This document shows, one piece after another, positions 1 to 6,839 of a stretch of DNA of 39,162 nt. Under the pieces are notes generated by a model, which was not told where the DNA came from, did not search any database, and was given only the letters and a program-made list of their open reading frames with translations. The position numbers were made by a program, and so were the translations under genes. The DNA comes from Sphingobium sp. (GTDB lineage Bacteria; Pseudomonadota; Alphaproteobacteria; Sphingomonadales; Sphingomonadaceae). Position 1 is the first letter of the stretch. Each line of letters starts with the position of its first letter. The stretch spans positions 1 through 39,162 of the forward strand of contig JAHFPV010000023.1 in assembly GCA_023266575.1 (NCBI GenBank). The letters are read 5' to 3'.

Positions 1-2
1 CC

Positions 3-63
3 GGTTGTCTGGTCCGCTCTCCGGTCGGGGCTGCGCCCCTCCCTACGATCAGACCAGACAACC
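3..63. repeat. 12-bp inverted repeat with inner hairpin
   Basis: Perfect 12-bp arms (3-14, GGTTGTCTGGTC, and 52-63) enclose a second small GC hairpin (27-31 paired with 35-39). It lies just beyond the stop codon of the minus-strand gene at 78-293, so it could act as that gene's terminator, although no T-tract follows. It could also be part of a mobile element end cut by the window edge. I saw no second copy in the window. Confidence 0.45.
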
Positions 64-77
64 GATCCTACCGGCCA

Positions 78-293
78 TCATAGTCGCCGCTCAACCGGCC
101 ATCGTAGTTGTCGCCGCGCACAGTAGCCAAGCCTCACTTCGTCGCGCGTGCCGACAGGTTTGAGACGGGCGATCGGTGCCTCAGTTTCCAACAGGTAGAG
201 ATGGTAAGCGCCTTTGTCCTCGTACCAGCCCACGCCGCCGCCGTTGGCTGCGTCGAAAGTTTCGATGCGCATAATGATTTCGTCGTCTTTCAT
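78..293 (-). CDS. Small hypothetical protein, possibly C-terminally altered
   Basis: A 71-residue protein that I do not recognise. The start at 293 is supported by a GGAAG ribosome binding site five bases upstream; a second in-frame Met is at residue 8. The first 55 or so residues look like a compact soluble domain (RIETFDAANGGGVGWYEDKG, then a hydrophobic LYLLET strand). The last 20 residues are Arg-rich and run through a tandem duplication in the DNA, where two near-identical copies of about 16 bp containing GATGGCCGG lie 24 bp apart. This suggests the natural C-terminus was replaced or frameshifted. It lies 24 bp after the gene fragment at 318-479 on the same strand, so the two probably formed an operon before disruption. 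No function can be given. Confidence 0.45.
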   Translation of the reverse strand: MKDDEIIMRIETFDAANGGGVGWYEDKGAYHLYLLETEAPIARLKPVGTRDEVRLGYCARRQLRWPVERRL

Positions 294-317
294 GGAGCTT
301 CCGTAGCCGTTTTCAGG

Positions 318-479
318 TCACAGCGTATCCGATTCACCTCGCCGCATGGCAACCACCCAGGCGTTGCAACGTGCTTCAGTTAGGATTCGAAGCATGGGAT
401 CTTGGACCAGAACAAGGTCGTTATCGGCGATCCCGTTCCCCAGATCCTGCGCCAATGGCTTCAAGCATGGCGTCTCTGC
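318..479 (-). pseudogene. C-terminal fragment of an unknown protein
   Basis: An open frame of 53 codons ends at a TGA (318-320) and begins just after an in-frame stop at 480-482, next to the 40-bp palindrome. Its translation reads like a genuine protein tail, with segments such as GNGIADNDLVLVQDP and RILTEARCNAWVVAM, but there is no ATG with a ribosome binding site at its beginning. The frame is followed after 24 bp by the start of the small gene at 293. I read it as the remnant of an upstream operon partner whose 5' part was removed by the palindrome/IS21 insertion. The parent protein family is not recognised. Confidence 0.35.
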
Positions 480-492
480 TTACTGCCCCCTT

Positions 493-532
493 CATCTCAT
501 TCTGCCGGGGCTAGCCCCGGCAGAATGAGATG
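493..532. repeat. 40-bp perfect palindrome
   Basis: Two exact 20-base arms meet at 512/513 without a spacer (CATCTCATTCTGCCGGGGCT and its complement). It separates the gene fragment at 318-479 from the truncated istA at 579. It may mark an IS end or an insertion junction, or act as a bidirectional terminator. Because it is perfect and unspaced, both strands encode the same peptide when read outward. No other copy was seen in the window. Confidence 0.8.
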
Positions 533-578
533 AGCCGACATTGTCCTCATCTCCTTTGCAGACGCGGAGACGGGGCCG

Positions 579-1460
579 ATGATCCGACTTGGAGAATTGA
601 TGATGATCCTCGAACTACATCGGCAGGGTGTATCGATATCCGCCATTGCCCGACGCACTGGTCGCGATCCCAAGGCCATCCGAAAATATATCGAACGGGG
701 CATCGAGGCCCCGGTTTACGGCCCTCGCATGCTGGGTCGACCGAACAAACTGGCACCCTATCTGGAATTTTTGCGTGAGCGAGTGACGGCCTTTCCCGAT
801 CTGACGGCGGCGCGCCTGACGCGGGAAATCCGTGAGCTGGGATATATGGGCACCTATACCGCGGTAAAGCGGTTCCTGGCAGCGATCCGGCCGGAAAACG
901 GCCCCAAGCCCTTCGAGGTTCGGTTCGAGACGCCGCCTGGCGTGCAGGCACAGGTCGACTTTGCCCGGTTCGTCGTCGAATTTACCGATGAGCCCGGCGT
1001 CAGCCGGATCGTCTGGCTGTTCAGCCTGGTGCTGGGCCATTCGCGCTTCCTGTTTGCGCGCTACGTCATGCATCAGGATCTCCAAAGCCTGTTGCGCTGT
1101 CATATGCAGGCCTTTGAAGCGCTCGGCGGCGTCCCGATTGAGATCCTCTACGATCACATGAAAACCGCTGTGACCGGGGAAGATGATCAGGGCCACATCA
1201 TCTACAATCGATCATTGCTGGCTCTGGCCGGGCATTATCGCTTCGTGCCGCGCGCCTGCCGTCCCTATCGGGCCAAGACCAAGAGAAAGGTCGAGCGGCC
1301 ATTCAGCTATATCCGCAAGGACTTCTTCCTGGGCCGGAGCTTCCGCAATCTGGACGATCTCAATGTCCAGCTGATCGACTGGCTCGATACTGTCAAGCCC
1401 TATGCTTCGCGGCCTGATCGTACAAAGTCGAGCTTAGCCGATCCACAAGTAGTTCATTGA
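579..1460 (+). pseudogene. istA: Truncated IS21-family transposase (IstA remnant)
   Basis: The first 272 residues match an IS21-type IstA transposase. A helix-turn-helix covers roughly residues 3-40 (GVSISAIARRTGRDPKAIRK). The DDE catalytic residues are visible as D127 (QVDFARF), D192 (YDHMKTAV) and E239 (KRKVERPF). After the DWLDTV motif (codons ending near 1393) the sequence stops resembling IstA and continues with unrelated residues to a stop at 1458-1460. The family is normally longer and keeps a further C-terminal domain, and the partner ATPase gene istB is absent. The 3' part of the element was therefore lost, probably by an insertion or deletion near 1394-1400, and the copy should be immobile on its own. 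Bases 1461-1496 hold nothing recognisable. Confidence 0.85.
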
Positions 1461-1496
1461 TGTCCGGCGGCGCCTTATGTTTTAAGCCAAAATGCT

Positions 1497-2645
1497 TCAT
1501 TTCGGCCGTCCGCAATAGACCGCCCAGTCCTCCATCATCTTGCGCCGCTTCTCTAAAAGATTGCCGCGACGATATGCTGCTTCTGTTTTGTCTTTGACCG
1601 CGTGAGCCAGTGCCGCCTCTGCAACATCGCCCTGATGGTCCGTTTCCTCGCTCACCCAATCTCTGAAGGCGGACCGGAACCCATGCGCCGTGTAAGGCTG
1701 CTTCATCTCCCTTAGCAGCTTCGTTAGAGCCATGTCCGACATAGGCTTGTCGCCGCGCATGCCTGGGAAAATGATTGGGCAATGTCGCACCCTCAGTTCG
1801 GCGCAGCGCTCGATAATGCGGATAGCACGCATGCAGAGCGGGACGACATGCTCCCGATTAGCCTTCATACGATCCTTGGCGATCGTCCATAGCTTCTGGT
1901 CGAAGTCGATTTCTTCCCACAGAGCCCCTCGCACCTCGCCAGAGCGCGCGGCTGTAAGGACTGCGTACTCCAGCGCCAGACGGCTGTACGATTCTCTGGC
2001 CCGAAGTTGCACAAGAAACGCTGGTATCTGGGTGTAGGGCATGGCGGCGAAATGGCCGTCCTTCTTGGGCTGGCGTGGCAGTCCTTTGCTGATGGCCCGC
2101 ATAGGGGCCTCATTCTCGCGATAGCCGGAGGCATAGGCCCAGTCCAACACGGTCCCGATCCTCTGACGCACCCGCCGCGCAGTCTCAGGCTTTGCTAGCC
2201 AGATTTCCGATAGTACATTGCGGATCATAGGCCCGGTGATCTCGCTTACCTTCACGTCGCCAATCTGGGGGAAGGCGTAGCTGGTTAGGCTCTGAAGCCA
2301 TTGGCTCTCATGCTTTTCGTTCCGCCAGCTTTTGCGATGAGCAGCAAGAACCTTAGCTGTCGCTTCCTTGAAAGTTGGTATGCCCTGCGCCTTCTTGCGC
2401 TCGAACAGAGGATCGAGGCCGAGCTCCATCCAAGTACGAATTTCACGCGCCCTATCGCGGGCCTGCGCAAGCGTCACCTTCGATGCGCTGCCTAGGCCGA
2501 AGTCACGCCTATTGCCGTTCTTCTGCACCCGGCAGACCCAACTTTTCGTGCCGCCAGGCTGCACGATGAGAAAGAGCCCGTCGCCGTCGCCTATTCGGCC
2601 GGGTCGTGATGCGGCTTTGACGCCAGTTGCTGAAAGCTTTCCCAT
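1497..2645 (-). CDS. int: P4-type tyrosine recombinase (island integrase)
   Basis: A 382-residue site-specific recombinase that would insert and excise the island at the neighbouring tRNA. The N-terminus (GKLSATGVKAASRPGRIGDG through about residue 80) is the DUF4102-type arm-binding domain of P4-like integrases. A core-binding domain follows, then the catalytic domain with R234 (TAARSGEVR), H321 and R324 (HGFRSAFR), H348 (LAHAVKD) and the nucleophile Y358 (TEAAYRRGN), so it appears intact. I chose the ATG at 2645 because family members begin at this point; upstream in-frame starts at 2663 (ATG) and 2681 (TTG) exist. Its 5' end faces the tRNA-Ser 3' end about 145 bp away. Its base composition looks less GC-rich than that of the core genes to the right, which fits acquisition by transfer. 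Confidence 0.9.
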   Translation of the reverse strand: MGKLSATGVKAASRPGRIGDGDGLFLIVQPGGTKSWVCRVQKNGNRRDFGLGSASKVTLAQARDRAREIRTWMELGLDPLFERKKAQGIPTFKEATAKVLAAHRKSWRNEKHESQWLQSLTSYAFPQIGDVKVSEITGPMIRNVLSEIWLAKPETARRVRQRIGTVLDWAYASGYRENEAPMRAISKGLPRQPKKDGHFAAMPYTQIPAFLVQLRARESYSRLALEYAVLTAARSGEVRGALWEEIDFDQKLWTIAKDRMKANREHVVPLCMRAIRIIERCAELRVRHCPIIFPGMRGDKPMSDMALTKLLREMKQPYTAHGFRSAFRDWVSEETDHQGDVAEAALAHAVKDKTEAAYRRGNLLEKRRKMMEDWAVYCGRPK

Positions 2646-2646
2646 A

Positions 2647-2715
2647 CCCACATTCTCCCACATTTTTTCCCACAAATCCAATCGAATGCCGGTGGAAAAC
2701 TAAGGAAGAATGTGG
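2647..2715. repeat. Helically phased CCCACATT repeats at the integrase start
   Basis: CCCACATT occurs at 2647-2654 and 2657-2664, CCCACA at 2669-2674, and an inverted copy (AATGTGG) at 2709-2715. The first three are spaced 10 and 12 bp apart, about one helical turn. They overlap the 5' end of the integrase gene and lie between it and the tRNA. They could be arm-type sites for the integrase or an operator controlling it; both are inference. Confidence 0.35.
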
Positions 2716-2739
2716 ACGCGAATCATCCCGAAAAGCCGC

Positions 2740-2757
2740 AGAAAGCCTAGGCTTTCT
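2740..2757. promoter_or_regulatory. 18-bp perfect palindrome between integrase and tRNA-Ser
   Basis: AGAAAGCCTAGGCTTTCT is a perfect unspaced palindrome lying 33 bp past the tRNA 3' end and about 95 bp upstream of the integrase start. Its position suits an operator or a core/excisionase site; it has no T-tract and so is not a convincing terminator. Confidence 0.35.
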
Positions 2758-2789
2758 CGCCAAATTTAGGATGGTCCAGGATGGAGAAT

Positions 2790-2881
2790 TGGCGGAGACG
2801 GAGGGATTCGAACCCTCGGTAAGGAGTTATCCCTACGACGGTTTAGCAAACCGTTGGTTTCAGCCACTCACCCACGTCTCC
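2790..2881 (-). tRNA. tRNA-Ser (anticodon GCU)
   Basis: The minus strand folds into a full serine tRNA of 92 nt. The acceptor stem pairs GGAGACG with CGTCTCC, and a discriminator G is followed by an encoded CCA (2790-2792). The anticodon loop TTGCTAA gives GCU, reading AGC/AGU. A long variable arm, typical of serine tRNAs, precedes a perfect T arm (GAGGG/CCCTC around TTCGAAT). The 3' end serves as the probable attachment site of the island to its left, and the gene is restored intact there. A good promoter lies upstream at 2933-2961. Confidence 0.97.
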
Positions 2882-2932
2882 AAACATGGCCTGAACGCCC
2901 GCTTGAGGCGGGGCTGCGGCTAGGCGACGTGT

Positions 2933-2961
2933 CCTATAGCGACGGCTTTGACGCATGGCAA
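2933..2961 (-). promoter_or_regulatory. Promoter of tRNA-Ser
   Basis: On the minus strand TTGCCA (2956-2961) and TATAGG (2933-2938) are separated by exactly 17 bp, placing transcription start near 2926 and a leader of about 45 nt before the tRNA. The leader contains a small hairpin (CCCGC/GCGGG, 2898-2912). This is a sigma-70-like prediction from sequence alone. Confidence 0.6.
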
Positions 2962-3115
2962 CGGTCCTGTTCGGGGATTTTTTGCCCTTTTGCCATGCTC
3001 GTAAATCGTTCCGGCCCGGAATCGACTCAGGTGGGCGTTCGTTCATTGTCGTTTCAGGTTGAAAGCCGATAGTCTGGGGGATGGTTAAGATGGCAATTTA
3101 CGGGGAGCATCGGGC

Positions 3116-3901
3116 ATGAACGGGATTATGGGACGGACAAGCGCCCGCCTGGCGCGGGCAGCCGCGCTGGTGGCGGCACTGGCGGGGCTGGCGCTCAGCC
3201 CTGTGGGGGCGTCGGCGCAGGTGCGCACGATTGATCCCAACACCGCAATCGATGCCGATCTCGCCCCGCCGCCGCCCGCGCGCAGCGCCCCCACAGAACC
3301 GGGCGTCGATCCCAGCGTCTATAGCGACACTCCGGCCGACAGTGCCGTCACGTCCGGCACGACCGCAACTGGCGCGCCCGTCACTGCCGCATCGCCCCCC
3401 GCCGCGATCGCGCCGAGCGATTCTTTCCAGCAGGACGATCTGATCGGCGCGGCCGAAGGCGTGTTCGGCAAGGGCGCGGAAGGGCTGGCGGGCCTTATCG
3501 AAAAGGTGCTGAAGGATCAGGGACGCCCCAACGCCTATATTGCGGGACGCGAGGCATCGGGTGCCTTCGTCGTCGGACTGCGCTATGGTTCGGGTACGCT
3601 CAATCACAAGGTGGAGGGTAAACGCGAAGTCTACTGGACTGGCCCGTCGATCGGCTTCGATGTCGGCGGCAACGCGGCCAACACCTTCGTCCTTGTCTAT
3701 AATCTCTACGACACGCAGGATCTCTATCACCGGTTCCCGGCAGCCGAAGGCACTGCCTATCTGGTCGGTGGCTTCACCGCCAGCTATCTGCGCTGGGGCA
3801 ATGTCGTGCTGATCCCGATCCGCCTGGGCGTCGGCTATCGGCTGGGGGTCAATGCCGGCTATATGAAGTTCAGCGAAAAGCGGACTTGGTTGCCCTTTTG
3901 A
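3116..3901 (+). CDS. eipA: EipA-like periplasmic envelope protein (DUF1134)
   Basis: A 261-residue exported protein. Residues 1-35 form a signal peptide (basic start, hydrophobic core, cleavage after ...VGASA). A Pro/Ala-rich linker of about 70 residues follows, and the C-terminal half is the DUF1134 domain with its typical segments VYWTGPSIGFDVGGNA, LVYNLYDTQDLYHRFP and IPIRLGVGYRLGVNAGY. In Brucella, EipA (envelope integrity protein A) is a small beta-barrel periplasmic protein under cell-cycle control that supports envelope integrity and resistance to wall-acting stress; the same role is inferred here. The start is supported by GGGGAG about nine bases upstream, although a second Met at residue 4 is possible. 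It is a stand-alone gene next to the island boundary. Confidence 0.88.
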   Translation: MNGIMGRTSARLARAAALVAALAGLALSPVGASAQVRTIDPNTAIDADLAPPPPARSAPTEPGVDPSVYSDTPADSAVTSGTTATGAPVTAASPPAAIAPSDSFQQDDLIGAAEGVFGKGAEGLAGLIEKVLKDQGRPNAYIAGREASGAFVVGLRYGSGTLNHKVEGKREVYWTGPSIGFDVGGNAANTFVLVYNLYDTQDLYHRFPAAEGTAYLVGGFTASYLRWGNVVLIPIRLGVGYRLGVNAGYMKFSEKRTWLPF

Positions 3902-3947
3902 GAGGCGTTCGTACGCCCACCTGCGCGGGAGCATGTCGTCCCTGCGC

Positions 3948-5036
3948 CTACAGCCCTAGCGCCAGTTGATCGCCCTGCTCGCCTTCCTCCGCCGCTTCCA
4001 GATTATGCACGCCCAACCCCAGCAACCGCGCACCCATGCGCAGGGGTAGCTGCGCCAGCAATAACTCCCGCGCCGCCTGTGCCAGCAGGTCGGGCGACCG
4101 TACCGGGATCGCAAAGCTGCGCGACCGGGTGATGATGCGGAAATCGGCGAATTTTATCTTGAGCGTCACCGTCCGGCCCCAGGCCTGCGCCTTTTCGATC
4201 CGGCCCCACAGGCTGGTCGCGATCCGGTCGATCTCCGCGATCAGTCGGTCCCGGTCGGTCAGATCGTCGAAAAACGTATCCTCGACGCTCACCGATTTGC
4301 GCTGTTCGCGCTCACGCACCGGCCGATCGTCCTGCCCGCGGGCGGCACGATAATAATAGTCTGCCGCGCTACCAAAATGCGCCTGGAGGAAGGCCATGTC
4401 GCGCGCGCGCAGATCAGCCCCCGTCTCGATCCCCAGCGCGTGCATCCGCGCCGCCGTCACCGGTCCCACGCCATGGATGCGGCGCACCGGCATCGCCGCG
4501 ATAAAGGCCGGGCCTTCGCTGGGCCGCACCACACATATCCCGTCGGGCTTGTTCTGGTCCGACGCCAGCTTGGCGATCAGCTTGTTATAGGAGACGCCCG
4601 CAGAGGCTGTGAGGCCGGTTTCGGCGCGAATCAGCGCGCGTATCTCCGCTGCGACCTGCGTCGCCGATGCTATGCCCGGCTTGTTCACCGTGACGTCCAG
4701 ATAGGCTTCATCCAGCGAGAGCGGCTGGATCATGTCGGTAAAGCGCGCGAAGATCGCCCGGATCTGCCCGGACACGGCGCGATAGGCGTCGAATCGCGGC
4801 GGCACGAAGATGAGGCCGGGGCAGAGCCGCCGCGCCCGTGCGCCGGGCATGGCGGACTTCACGCCGAACGCCCGCGCCTCATAGCTGGCGGTCGCCACCA
4901 CCCCGCGCGGCCCGCCGCCGCCAACTGCGATCGGCTGGCCCCGCAGCGTGGGATCGTCGCGCTGTTCCACCGACGCATAAAAGGCGTCCATGTCGATATG
5001 GATGATCTTGCGCAGCGGTGGCGGCGGGGCGTCCAT
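3948..5036 (-). CDS. dinB: DNA polymerase IV (Y family)
   Basis: A 362-residue translesion polymerase of the DinB/Pol IV type, which extends damaged or misaligned primers with low fidelity. The palm shows the metal-binding residues D15 and D17 (IIHIDMDAFYASVE) and the catalytic pair D109-E110 in SLDEAYLD. The fingers segment PRGVVATASYEARAFGVKSA is present, followed by a helix-hairpin-helix thumb (VRRIHGVGPVTAARM) and the little-finger domain with KSVSVEDTF. The last residues (GDQLALGL) resemble a beta-clamp binding motif. The length is normal. The start codon has no ribosome binding site but has a -10-like element eight bases upstream, so the message may be leaderless. It converges on eipA with a 46-bp gap. 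Confidence 0.95.
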   Translation of the reverse strand: MDAPPPPLRKIIHIDMDAFYASVEQRDDPTLRGQPIAVGGGGPRGVVATASYEARAFGVKSAMPGARARRLCPGLIFVPPRFDAYRAVSGQIRAIFARFTDMIQPLSLDEAYLDVTVNKPGIASATQVAAEIRALIRAETGLTASAGVSYNKLIAKLASDQNKPDGICVVRPSEGPAFIAAMPVRRIHGVGPVTAARMHALGIETGADLRARDMAFLQAHFGSAADYYYRAARGQDDRPVREREQRKSVSVEDTFFDDLTDRDRLIAEIDRIATSLWGRIEKAQAWGRTVTLKIKFADFRIITRSRSFAIPVRSPDLLAQAARELLLAQLPLRMGARLLGLGVHNLEAAEEGEQGDQLALGL

Positions 5037-5044
5037 GGCGCGAT

Positions 5045-5073
5045 CTTATGCCATGAAAGGAACGAAAGGGAAA
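5045..5073 (-). promoter_or_regulatory. Predicted dinB promoter, leaderless arrangement
   Basis: TTTCCC (5068-5073) and CATAAG (5045-5050) are separated by 17 bp on the minus strand. Only eight bases lie between the -10 element and the dinB ATG, and no Shine-Dalgarno sequence is visible. I saw no clear SOS operator here. Confidence 0.4.
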
Positions 5074-5093
5074 CATCGTTGCCGCCGCGACGC

Positions 5094-5624
5094 TTATTCC
5101 TTACCCTTGAGCGCCAGCAAGGCTGCGAAGGGACCGGCCTGATCCTCCCGCAGCACGCCTGCTTCACGTAAAACGGCGTCGGCATCAGGCGCGCGGGGAT
5201 AGGGCGTCATCGCCAGCGCCACGGTTTCGGCCACCGCCTCCCCCATGTCGATGATATTGCCGCTATAACCGATCGTGTCGCAATCCTCCGCGTCCAGCTC
5301 CATTTCAGCGCCTTCGACGACATCGCCATCCTCGGCGATGAAGCGGAGCAGGAAATCGCTATCGATCGTTTCAGGCACCGGCAGGCCGGTCGCGACGCAG
5401 GCCTGGGTCAGGCTGGCCCGCACCCGGCCACGCGCGAAGATGCTGCCATTCTCCTCACTGATCGCATAGTCCGCCTCCAGCGCGTCGAGCGCCAGCAATC
5501 CGAACCGGCGCATCAGCGCGTCGCGCTCGGCTGCTTCGGCGGTGATGGTCGTGGTGCCGCTGATATGGCCGATCTGGTCCAGCCTGATGGGCCGCGAAAA
5601 TTCAGGCGTCGGCAGCGCGGTCAT
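5094..5624 (-). CDS. DUF177 (YceD-like) protein
   Basis: A 176-residue soluble protein of the DUF177/YceD family, whose members are linked to 23S rRNA accumulation and in other bacteria neighbour rpmF and plsX. The family pattern is visible: an acidic central region with LTQACVATGLPVPETID (the usual Cys-containing strand), then FLLRFIAEDGDVVEGAEMEL, and the C-terminal helix IDMGEAVAETVALAMTPYPRAP. The role here is inferred only. Its start overlaps the stop of the chaperone gene upstream by four bases (5621-5624), indicating translational coupling. The rpmF-plsX context is missing. Confidence 0.85.
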   Translation of the reverse strand: MTALPTPEFSRPIRLDQIGHISGTTTITAEAAERDALMRRFGLLALDALEADYAISEENGSIFARGRVRASLTQACVATGLPVPETIDSDFLLRFIAEDGDVVEGAEMELDAEDCDTIGYSGNIIDMGEAVAETVALAMTPYPRAPDADAVLREAGVLREDQAGPFAALLALKGKE

Positions 5625-6148
5625 CCCAGATCCCCCGCCAGCATCGCATCGCGGGTCAGGCAGCCCAGCCGCGTCCAGCGCTCCCGCAGCGCGCCCTCGA
5701 CATGGGCGAGCGCGGCGTCGCTCACCGGCGCACCGCGATAGAGGTTGCGGCGCAGCGCATCGGTCATGTCCGCCTCACCCGCCAGCGCCGCGCGATAGGC
5801 GCTGATCCGGCCACCCAGCGCGCTCATCATCCGGCCGATATGCTTGCCGACCACGACGTCGCCAATCCCTTCCTGCCGCAATTGGCCGTCCATATCATCG
5901 ACGAACAATTCGGTCAGCCAGACGCTTTCCTGGGTTGCCCCCTGCTGCTCCAGCCGCATCAGCACCTGCGCCAGCACCGCCACGATCATGTCGAAGCGCC
6001 CGTCCAGCGTATCGGGCACTGCGCCGTTCATATACCAGTGTGGCTGGCGACCCTCCGCGACCACGGCATGGTAGAGCGGCATCAGCCCGGCCTTGGGATC
6101 GGCACGGCCAAACAGGCGCTGGAGGAAGGAAGGGGAGGCTGTGGACAT
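5621..6148 (-). CDS. Ubiquinol-cytochrome c chaperone (CBP3/UQCC1 family)
   Basis: A 175-residue protein of the CBP3-type chaperone family. Mitochondrial CBP3 assists cytochrome b synthesis and assembly into the bc1 complex, and the bacterial relatives are presumed to act on the same complex at the inner membrane. The family signature is the helical core YHAVVAEGRQPHWYMN (residues about 26-41), then DTLDGRFDMIVAVLAQVLMRL, and LTELFVDDMDGQLRQEGIGD, VVVGKHIGRMM. It is the first gene of a two-gene operon with the DUF177 gene, overlapping by four bases. A weak -10-like CATAGT (6153-6158) lies four bases before the ATG. It is divergent from bamE. Confidence 0.88.
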   Translation of the reverse strand: MSTASPSFLQRLFGRADPKAGLMPLYHAVVAEGRQPHWYMNGAVPDTLDGRFDMIVAVLAQVLMRLEQQGATQESVWLTELFVDDMDGQLRQEGIGDVVVGKHIGRMMSALGGRISAYRAALAGEADMTDALRRNLYRGAPVSDAALAHVEGALRERWTRLGCLTRDAMLAGDLG

Positions 6149-6312
6149 GAGGACTATGCTTTTTTAAGACGGATCGTTGGACGGGACGTCGTCCTGCCAA
6201 GTGTCGCCCCTTGCCGGGAGCGACGCATTTCCATATTGATCGAGCCGCTGCCCAATGCAATGGCGGCATTATGTTTATTGGGTTCGCGGGTGCGTTCCGC
6301 CAGGAGAAGTCC

Positions 6313-6828
6313 ATGCGTCAGTTCAGCCGTCATTCCACACGCGGGCGTTTCCTGTTGGCTCTTGGCCTCGGCGCGCTGGTGCTGGGGGCATCGGGCTGCA
6401 CCCGTATCCGCACCCATCAGGGCTATCAGGTCGATAAGCTGCTGGTCGATTCGGTCCAGCCGGGCATCGACAATCGCGCATCAGTGGAAGGGACGCTGGG
6501 CCGCCCCAGCTTCACGTCGCAATTCGGTGAGCAGGACTGGTATTATGTGTCGCGCGACATGCGATCGCTGGCCTTCTCCAACCCCAAGCCCGCCGACCAG
6601 ACCGTGCTGCGCGTCCGCTTCGATGCGGCGGGCAATGTCGTAGCGGTCGATCGCGCGGGACTTGAGCAGGTCGCCAACATCTCCCCCATGGGCGACAAGA
6701 CCCCGACGCTGGGGCGCAATCGCAGCCTGTTTGACGAGATATTCGGCAATATCGGCGCGGTTGGTGCCGGTGGCATGGGCGGCAATGCCGGCGGCAGCGG
6801 TCCAGGCGGCGGCCCCAACGGCAGCTAA
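6313..6828 (+). CDS. bamE: Outer membrane assembly lipoprotein BamE
   Basis: A 171-residue lipoprotein of the SmpA/OmlA (BamE) family, the small accessory subunit of the BAM complex that inserts beta-barrel proteins into the outer membrane. I placed the start at 6313 because it has an AGGAG site and gives a clean lipoprotein signal (RGRFLLALGLGALVLGASGC, lipidated Cys at about residue 30). The BamE fold follows: GYQVDKLLVDSVQPGIDNRASVEGTLG, then FGEQDWYYVSRDM and VLRVRFDAAGNVVAVDR. The C-terminus is an unusual Gly/Ala/Asn-rich tail of about 30 residues, likely disordered. It converges with pepN, leaving only 11 bp between stop codons. Confidence 0.93.
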   Translation: MRQFSRHSTRGRFLLALGLGALVLGASGCTRIRTHQGYQVDKLLVDSVQPGIDNRASVEGTLGRPSFTSQFGEQDWYYVSRDMRSLAFSNPKPADQTVLRVRFDAAGNVVAVDRAGLEQVANISPMGDKTPTLGRNRSLFDEIFGNIGAVGAGGMGGNAGGSGPGGGPNGS

Positions 6829-6839
6829 CTGGCTGCCCC

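Larger units (their letters stand above)
1..2790. mobile_element. Edge of a genomic island integrated at tRNA-Ser(GCU)
   Basis: A tyrosine recombinase gene lies immediately beside the 3' end of a tRNA-Ser gene, the usual arrangement for P4-type integrases that recombine at tRNA 3' ends. Distal to it are a truncated IS21-type transposase, a gene fragment, a small orphan gene and large palindromes, while everything from 3.1 kb onward is core chromosome. The island therefore extends leftward out of the window and only its integrase-proximal end is seen. The tRNA 3' end would form one attachment site. The matching repeat at the other end is not visible here, so the island's size and cargo are unknown. 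The boundary at 2790 is an inference from integrase biology. Confidence 0.6.

Noticed and set aside
3-63. attC-like integron recombination site
   Set aside because: The arms read GTT...AAC, the reverse of the RYYYAAC...GTTRRRY order, and no integron integrase is present.
558-575. GCGGAGACGG near the istA start, matching the tRNA-Ser 3' end over 10 bases
   Set aside because: Too short to be an attachment repeat; the match does not extend into the T arm, and chance is sufficient.
5162-5175. TTCACGTAAAAC as a degenerate parS
   Set aside because: The right half diverges from the palindrome and it lies inside the DUF177 coding region far from the other sites.
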